Source: Clostridia bacterium (GTDB lineage Bacteria > Bacillota > Clostridia > Oscillospirales > Acutalibacteraceae). Taken from it: a stretch of 8,130 nt of DNA. The position numbers and the translations under genes were made by a program. Positions 6,201-8,130 of the stretch are shown one piece after another. The stretch covers positions 1 to 8,130 of the forward strand of contig CAAGRQ010000228.1 of assembly GCA_900772705.1 (NCBI GenBank). Direction: 5' to 3'. The first letter of the stretch is position 1, and each line of letters opens with the position of its first letter. Under the pieces are notes generated by a model. It ran no database searches. It worked only from the letters and a program-made list of their open reading frames with translations, and was not told where the DNA came from.

Positions 6201-7795
6201 TTTGAGTTGAATAGCGGAACATAATCCCAAGCCGTCTCAACGCCTGCACAGAGTGCGTTGTTGAGAAGTGAGAATTCGTTGTGGTTTGCGTCTGCTTTAT
6301 ACAGCCAGTTCAAATACTGAATCTTATAACTGTTAAGAGTGCAGGAACCGCTGTTAATGTAGGCGTAAAGAAGTTCAAACTGACCGTCCTTGGCATTTTC
6401 GCCGAGTTCCTTGAGGTCTGCGTCGGTGAACTTGATTTCGTCTACAGCCTTTTGTGCAGCCTCAACCGAACCGTATTCGGAAGAAAGTGCAAGGTTTGCC
6501 ACATTAACTGCTTCAAATGATGAAGAACCGAAGTCGTCCCAGTTCATCTGGTTGCCGTCAAGTGAAAGGTCAACCTTACCTGCTGCATCAAAGAGGCAGG
6601 TGTAAATCATCTTTGCATAGTAATATGCCTTTTTGCTTTCTCTGTTTGCATCGTCCGGAGCATATGTTGCAAGTCTCTTGCCGAGAACTGTGTCGTAGTT
6701 TGCAAGAGTGATGTCCTCAACATCTCCGCCGAGCATCTTTGTGGTAATCGGCTTGCCGCCTGCTTCTGCTTGCTTAAGATAGATAAGCGCATTACCGAAT
6801 GAAAGCGCAAGCGATGCTTCACCGGAGTCTTTAGAGTTGTAGATAATACCCTTAAAGTTTGCGTAGTAATAAATCAAAGCCTCTGCCGGATTTGAAACTC
6901 TTGTGCTGTCGCCGATTGATTCAAAGAACTTGTTTGCGGCTGTAACACCGTCGGTGAAAGCGCTTTCGTTCAAATCTTTGATGGCGGTACCGTTTTCGTC
7001 ATCTTCGTAAACATAGGTGATGTTGCCGTTTTCGTCTTTGTCATAGCCGACTTTGATTGAACCGATGGAATCTGCTGTCGGGCCGTCATAGAAAGAATCG
7101 CTTACAGGGTATGTAGGATCCCATTCTTCGCCGCCCTCTGTGTTCAGCAAGGCTTCATAAGCGGCGGTTGCTTTGGTAGAAGTAGAATCATAGCCTCTCT
7201 CTGCTGCTGCACAAACTGCGAGAAGTGCATCGAGCTTTTTGAGGGTATCCTCGCAATAATTTGCAAGTTCCGTATCGCTGCTGCCCTTATTGTTTTCACA
7301 GAAACTGTAGAGATCGTAGAAACTCATGTCCTGTGCGCCGTTGCCGTTGAGGTATGAGAAGTATCTGATGTACTTGTCATTCCACTGCGAGCCTGAAATG
7401 CCGGTCTTGTCTGAGTGGTTAAGAATGAAATTCTTTACTGTTTCATCCGTAACCTCGGATTTCGAAAGAAGCGACATAAGTTTAGGGCTTGCCTTTGCAA
7501 CTACTGTCTTGAGGTTGGCGTTTTTGACATCGTCCTCGGACATACCGAGAAGTTCGCCGATGGTTTTTTTCGAGCCTTCACTTTCAACTTCGATTCCGAG
7601 AATTGTCGGAACAAGTTGGTCAATGAGACTCTGAATTGATTTGTACGCATCTTCTGCGTCGGTGGTGTTGTTCCAGTAGCCGGTTGACTGACTGCTTCCG
7701 TCGGCAGCGAAAGCTGTAAAGCCTACCGAGCAAGAGGTAACAATCATTACTACAGCTAAAATGAAGCTGAGTAATTTTTTGCTCGTTCTTTTCAT
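248..7795 (-). CDS. Giant secreted helical repeat protein of unknown function (about 2,515 aa)
   Basis: I do not recognise this protein family. The frame is open with no frameshift from 7795 to a TAA at 248-250. Residues 1-30 form a signal peptide, so the product is exported. Residues 31-637 are a predominantly helical, Tyr- and Asp/Asn-rich region carrying seven Cys. From about 638 to the end there are at least four diverged repeat modules rich in Leu/Val/Ile, Asn and Asp, predicted by eye to be mostly amphipathic helices, interrupted by a Ser/Ala-rich linker at about 1087-1125. I see no enzyme motif, LPXTG, SLH, dockerin or membrane anchor. The start was set at the second ATG because AGGAG sits 8 bases upstream of it, against only 2 bases from the ATG at 7799-7801. 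The gene stands alone between its own promoter and terminator. A surface or extracellular scaffold or adhesin-like role is only a guess. Confidence is high that it is a real gene and low for any function. Confidence 0.95.
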   Translation of the reverse strand: MKRTSKKLLSFILAVVMIVTSCSVGFTAFAADGSSQSTGYWNNTTDAEDAYKSIQSLIDQLVPTILGIEVESEGSKKTIGELLGMSEDDVKNANLKTVVAKASPKLMSLLSKSEVTDETVKNFILNHSDKTGISGSQWNDKYIRYFSYLNGNGAQDMSFYDLYSFCENNKGSSDTELANYCEDTLKKLDALLAVCAAAERGYDSTSTKATAAYEALLNTEGGEEWDPTYPVSDSFYDGPTADSIGSIKVGYDKDENGNITYVYEDDENGTAIKDLNESAFTDGVTAANKFFESIGDSTRVSNPAEALIYYYANFKGIIYNSKDSGEASLALSFGNALIYLKQAEAGGKPITTKMLGGDVEDITLANYDTVLGKRLATYAPDDANRESKKAYYYAKMIYTCLFDAAGKVDLSLDGNQMNWDDFGSSSFEAVNVANLALSSEYGSVEAAQKAVDEIKFTDADLKELGENAKDGQFELLYAYINSGSCTLNSYKIQYLNWLYKADANHNEFSLLNNALCAGVETAWDYVPLFNSNIQAQTAARNGGTPGSLLKTYNETCSGLLTSKFINSGNAILSANYASRPIFDYNEVIKYETAIKPAVSQVTYDYSKYPIPEKYTINAVNTKINDKLETFLMPNPDKPEAIGNMVSKIVDELLETEGVKLYTEDGKGVLNDLWLQLYDAPVETIFNLIPVLTVVLDEVALPILLSGKEDAKYGAFDFLPKNLGWFLYDNDKTINSNDNLKIGMTTFSFDLNTILPAVLTLLDENGGYDEAHKIVPTYGEWASDNNIKLKTDEETQKPVASEFNSSVLMVTGVYAADKWLTELNLSEVLDNIDKDSAADKKLDPNLKAGIKELIFSIIPLALDATNETIEKTKDIYKYSKPGDNVDADSAIIQRGLNNISVSLPYLFDSLGKKILAKANASSDWTALYDGKLNYTDVEKNFKDGKVTQVVNNGVQTLKSYAVNKDPAGVLTSLIDAVIGNWLNGALDLVNDLLTTDNDITNNLSLVTGLLNALGGFDEKSILTDVLNGFFDLTREDDASFTLKENTKTGFVGLTTNSALFLISNISYKDGDTYKGLVPLIQGLIVGGNNASTTSNQSASAADNSISLQSAVASSRAAKASSQTVKAADELVEKLDEVLNSLLANTKLNGFTIDSNSGVLAGALSAVSRYIGKDNANKLISLLDEYLKIYETEPQSGKVSKEVYSNSNLNNIVKETYMLLENIVDYVFYDMDKAPLANKDENRVIAGAITGIISPDSVALRMDSGYKKAANDLKGKKSWSEVGNVNFGVSTGNKDQFYSALGQSMSGIAAILSAVLTYSYADSNKSGNYYSELFYPVLSTIADKTGASGVLTPAQFADMTPAEQLIKGIGAPLANIFEQFYDAPATFLLNVVASLSDLLNDNEIKNIVDGAINPVNNLFNGLFTVISDTLGAPSLAKYLKSKITFYPVKVDMPEKDIFINLIGSIKVGNNTLGAMLNLKSIDWTALSNAKSAGEVLVLVYNYLAKTVLQSKTVMGAVNGLAPEIGAILSKLDADQLFTVLKNVLSISSPTEVYWTFKQYAGKITNTFVYPKNITSSEAQQAVKSLDEIVKNVFPLLNSLGVTNIQSLGALVNDNLYTNEIITKIATALYGALEDLGKNNETVGSVLNDIVGTEAVAKLLTDESYGTTFSSAASTIKKAGSWKNVKNVNWGFKNGTGSKGFTYGLAAALRPLNDILTVFLADGKALGDSIDLDAIIKELNINTSFDIAGDSNAGCTVYLKIANGVLTATIDSKMSNDDSTLTVDLNAIINNWKLGAFGTNGYESAIVPLLEAFMCKGVKTYSQYIADYKKAKDNLLIDILTPLFGFVDEVVATPADTLTAVLPNVAYFIDSNGLAQVVNNLLAPITSQDGLVGALSKSGYDIDDIVTSIVGKPLGRVITDALGINVNLTMNIADLNSCNIQDIVVPLVRKLLADNGLNLKIPDISFASLASLGTITTVKSAAKNADGRYETRRVVADQGKVLVSVLRYVADVLIKNATAINNLLGNIDAIKKNKTLKDILACVFNSIKAATPDDIVRALFYFLAQTGTLGVPEDSFFDYSNFKTIASTFTFGNMDEDFCRKLAPMLDGLIGGLLPDGLGGLVSGAIYKDDIISSIATGLYGAVEGVKVGKIGSLTSLLEKTGIDFSTKNVAALLTDKTYGKTFEAAARTIKSAGSWKSVNKSSLSWGVTDRESFLNALAAVLRPLYGVLDVILNNSRLNLFNVVSVQGSDGYTSFIVPLLEAFGCYNIKTQYDYRMDISKNYDALLLDILNPILDKVEDLLNAPVEMLADILPNLSLFFANDGLLQILDNLLTPVSAILDAVKPIINVNSLLKVLGVNINSLLSKIGIKTNVTVNVYDLKATLLPLIGADNVVSLLNGILGTVKISGKSLGIELPNIDWLQLASHGEIEKIPSQAATFGERIVVKADQDETLIAVLRFLINTINYKGNYDSIVSLVGGLLGGASDSISGVVGQVLGMLQGDADSVIESLVELLQQLAG
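251..1576 (-). repeat. Protein repeat module R4 (C-terminal)
   Basis: Residues about 2074-2515. It aligns with R3 through IATGLYGAVE (2132-2141), LLTDKTYGKTF (2170-2180), SAGSWKSV (2189-2196), LAAVLRPL (2215-2222), SFIVPLLEAFGC (2251-2262), NAPVEMLADILPNL (2299-2312) and LIAVLRFLINTI (2449-2460). The protein ends inside this module with a Gly-rich then amphipathic segment (SVIESLVELLQQLAG). No anchor or extra domain follows. Confidence 0.82.
1577..3091 (-). repeat. Protein repeat module R3
   Basis: Residues about 1569-2073, clearly homologous to R4. Shared landmarks are IATALYGALE (1622-1631), LLTDESYGTTF (1656-1666), KAGSWKNVKNVNWG (1675-1688), LAAALRPL (1702-1709), SAIVPLLEAFMCKGVKT (1801-1817), TPADTLTAVLPN (1850-1861) and GKVLVSVLRYVADVL (1996-2010). 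The module carries an extra segment of about 60 residues (about 1719-1787) that R4 lacks, which accounts for most of its greater length. Confidence 0.82.
2435..2641 (-). other. R3-specific inserted segment, probably beta-rich
   Basis: Residues about 1719-1787 lie between the LAAALRPL helix and the IVPLLEAF box of R3. In R4 the same two landmarks are only about 30 residues apart. The insert contains alternating hydrophobic strands (CTVYLKIANGVLTATID, then STLTVDLN), unlike the helical surroundings, and one Cys at 1752. It is either a small inserted subdomain or an ancestral part lost from R4. Confidence 0.5.
3092..4420 (-). repeat. Protein repeat module R2
   Basis: Residues about 1126-1568. 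Boxes appear in the same order as in R3 and R4: KKSWSEVGNVNFG (1274-1286, corresponding to AGSWKNVKNVNWG), FYDAPATFLLNVVASL (1378-1393), SIDWTALSNAKS (1478-1489) and the helix GEVLVLVYNYLAKTVL (1491-1506). Identity to R3/R4 is modest, and the IVPLLEAF-x-C box is replaced by SELFYPVLST without the Cys. Confidence 0.65.
4421..4537 (-). other. Ser/Ala/Asn-rich interdomain linker
   Basis: Residues about 1087-1125 are dominated by Ser, Ala, Thr, Asn and Gln, with few large hydrophobic residues, in sharp contrast to the Leu/Val-rich helical sequence on either side. This looks like a flexible, probably exposed linker that separates R1 from modules R2-R4. Confidence 0.65.
4538..5884 (-). repeat. Protein repeat module R1 (most diverged)
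   Basis: Residues about 638-1086. The module contains a YDAPVETIFNLIPVL segment (677-691) matching the (D/N)AP box of later modules, then SFDLNTILPAVLTLL, comparable to the DLxxxxIVVPL segments of R3 and R4, and a helix SSVLMVTGVYAADKWL in the place of the VLRY-type helix. The second half (about 885-1086) repeats the general pattern less clearly and may be an additional degenerate copy, ending in a KGLVPLIQGL segment that recalls the IVPLLEAF box. Boundaries are approximate and were set by eye. Confidence 0.5.
5885..7705 (-). other. N-terminal non-repeat region of the giant protein
   Basis: Residues 31-637 lie ahead of the repeat array and do not show its recurring boxes. They look largely helical, with Tyr clusters (IYYYANF near 308-314, AYYYAK near 390-395), and one likely beta-rich stretch near 230-268 containing DKDENGNITYVYE. 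Seven of the mature chain's thirteen Cys fall here (166, 181, 195, 400, 485, 516, 556), and none occurs again until 1752. This suggests a separately folded head domain. No family was recognised. Confidence 0.55.
7706..7795 (-). other. Signal peptide coding segment
   Basis: Residues 1-30 show a basic n-region (K2, R3, K6, K7), a hydrophobic core LLSFILAVVMIV, and an AFA-AD type I signal peptidase site, with cleavage expected between residues 30 and 31. There is also a lipobox-like V-T-S-C at residues 19-22, so lipid modification at Cys22 cannot be excluded. The classical AxA-type site followed by an acidic/Gly/Ser-rich start of the mature chain makes release by signal peptidase I more likely. 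Confidence 0.88.
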
Positions 7796-7803
7796 AATCA
7801 TCT

Positions 7804-7808
7804 CTCCT
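7804..7808 (-). promoter_or_regulatory. Ribosome binding site AGGAG
   Basis: The minus strand reads AAAAGGAG-AGATGATT-ATG. AGGAG is 8 bases from the ATG at 7793-7795, an ideal distance, but only 2 bases from the in-frame ATG at 7799-7801. This decides the start in favour of the downstream ATG and shortens the product by two residues. Confidence 0.85.
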
Positions 7809-7823
7809 TTTCTTTAATGATTA

Positions 7824-7841
7824 ACAGAGCCGAAACTCTGT
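7824..7841 (-). other. Leader hairpin 2 upstream of the ribosome binding site
   Basis: ACAGAG and CTCTGT form a perfect 6-bp stem around the loop TTTCGG, ending about 15 bases before the AGGAG. It has no U-run, so it is not a terminator. It may stabilise the mRNA or affect ribosome access. Confidence 0.5.
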
Positions 7842-7863
7842 CTGGTTGCGGGATAAGAATTTA

Positions 7864-7892
7864 CGCCTAAGAACATATTTAATTTTTGGGCG
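7864..7892 (-). other. Possible leader hairpin 1
   Basis: In the predicted 5' leader, CGCCCAAAAA and TTCTTAGGCG can pair in 8 of 10 positions around a 9-base loop, with a 4-bp G/C clamp (CGCC/GGCG). It fits no riboswitch class that I recognise. Confidence 0.35.
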
Positions 7893-7925
7893 CATTTGTC
7901 CCACAAAAGAACAAAGTACAAATTA

Positions 7926-7954
7926 TTTATATCAAAATTAGTTAATATTGTCAA
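7926..7954 (-). promoter_or_regulatory. Sigma-A/sigma-70-type promoter of the giant gene
   Basis: On the minus strand there is a perfect -35 TTGACA (7949-7954), a 17-base spacer, and a -10 TATAAA (7926-7931). TG lies one base before the -10 (TGATATAAA), giving an extended -10. Transcription would begin near the G at 7919 and leave a leader of about 124 bases before the start codon. The near-consensus match suggests strong basal transcription unless repressed. Confidence 0.85.
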
Positions 7955-8130
7955 TAACTTTTTAATATATTTAACGATAATAAATTACATTATATATGCG
8001 AACGGCACTTTTCAGTATTCAAAATGTAGTGGTTGAACATAAAAATTTGCCTTAAAATGTCCATATTTTGATTAAAAAATGTACAAAAAAATTGTATACA
8101 AAATCAAATATATCAGGTAAAAAAATAATA
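7955..8130. other. AT-rich upstream region without a gene
   Basis: No coding frame is supported on either strand in this stretch, which together with the promoter and leader makes 335 non-coding bases up to the window edge. It holds A/T runs and an operator-like dyad: TTTTGATT (8067-8074) and AATCAAA (8102-8108) flank TGTACA (8080-8085) and the perfect 10-base palindrome TTGTATACAA (8092-8101). Any gene beyond 8130 is not visible. Confidence 0.5.
8092..8101. promoter_or_regulatory. Operator-like palindrome TTGTATACAA
   Basis: This is a perfect 10-base dyad whose core equals the centre of the known Bacillus GntR gluconate operator (ACTTGTATACAAGT); the flanks do not match. It lies about 140 bases upstream of the giant gene's -35, so it more probably serves a gene outside the window, if it is functional at all. 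The AT-rich setting makes chance occurrence plausible. Confidence 0.25.

Noticed and set aside
7007..7042. EF-hand/dockerin-like DKDENGNITYVY in the N-terminal region
   Set aside because: There is only a single copy, position 12 is Tyr rather than an acidic residue, and no flanking helix pair is evident. The sequence looks more like a beta hairpin turn.
251..7795. LPXTG, SLH, choline-binding, dockerin, LysM or glycosidase signatures in the giant protein
   Set aside because: Reading through the translated chain, none of the diagnostic motifs is present, so no anchoring or enzymatic class was assigned.
7802..7919. Possible riboswitch in the leader (cyclic di-GMP or other class)
   Set aside because: None of the conserved cores that I know could be found. 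Only two simple hairpins are visible.
7989..7994. TATAAT on the minus strand, upstream of the chosen promoter
   Set aside because: No acceptable -35 lies 16-18 bases upstream. The TTGACA/TATAAA pair at 7926-7954 is far better.

Overview
The window holds one very large gene with its own control signals and nothing else that I can support as coding. On the minus strand, a reading frame of about 2,515 codons (stop at 248, preferred start at 7795) encodes a secreted protein. It has a clean Gram-positive-style signal peptide, a roughly 600-residue N-terminal region, and then a long, mostly helical, Leu/Val/Ile-rich array of diverged repeats to the last residue. I do not recognise a named family, and I see no catalytic motif, LPXTG sorting signal, S-layer-homology repeat, dockerin or C-terminal membrane helix.

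The likely host is a low-to-moderate G+C Firmicute. The signal peptide style (KR..KKLLSFILAVV...FTAFA-AD), the AGGAG ribosome binding site, the AT-rich intergenic DNA and the more GC-rich coding region all recall gut Clostridia of the Ruminococcus/Oscillospiraceae/Eubacterium type. This is inference from style, not from a match.

Layout: positions 1-247 are downstream of the gene. They carry a strong rho-independent terminator (182-215) just after the stop codon and, further out, a 56-base imperfect palindrome (31-86). Positions 248-7795 are the gene. Positions 7796-8130 are upstream: a ribosome binding site (7804-7808), two possible leader hairpins (7824-7841 and 7864-7892), a near-consensus promoter (TTGACA, 17 bases, TATAAA with an extended TG) at 7926-7954, and an AT-rich stretch with an operator-like dyad near 8067-8108. 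Promoter, leader, gene and terminator together make a self-contained monocistronic unit.

The most interesting content is inside the protein. At least four diverged modules of about 440-505 residues share recurrent boxes: an AGSW box, a (Y/N)-(D/N)-A-P box, an IVPLLEAF-x-C box and a VLRY-type helix. The last two modules are an obvious tandem duplication, and a Ser/Ala-rich linker splits the array. A giant, unanchored, secreted helical repeat protein with no recognisable function is the best candidate here for something undescribed. Residue numbers below count from the preferred start at 7795.
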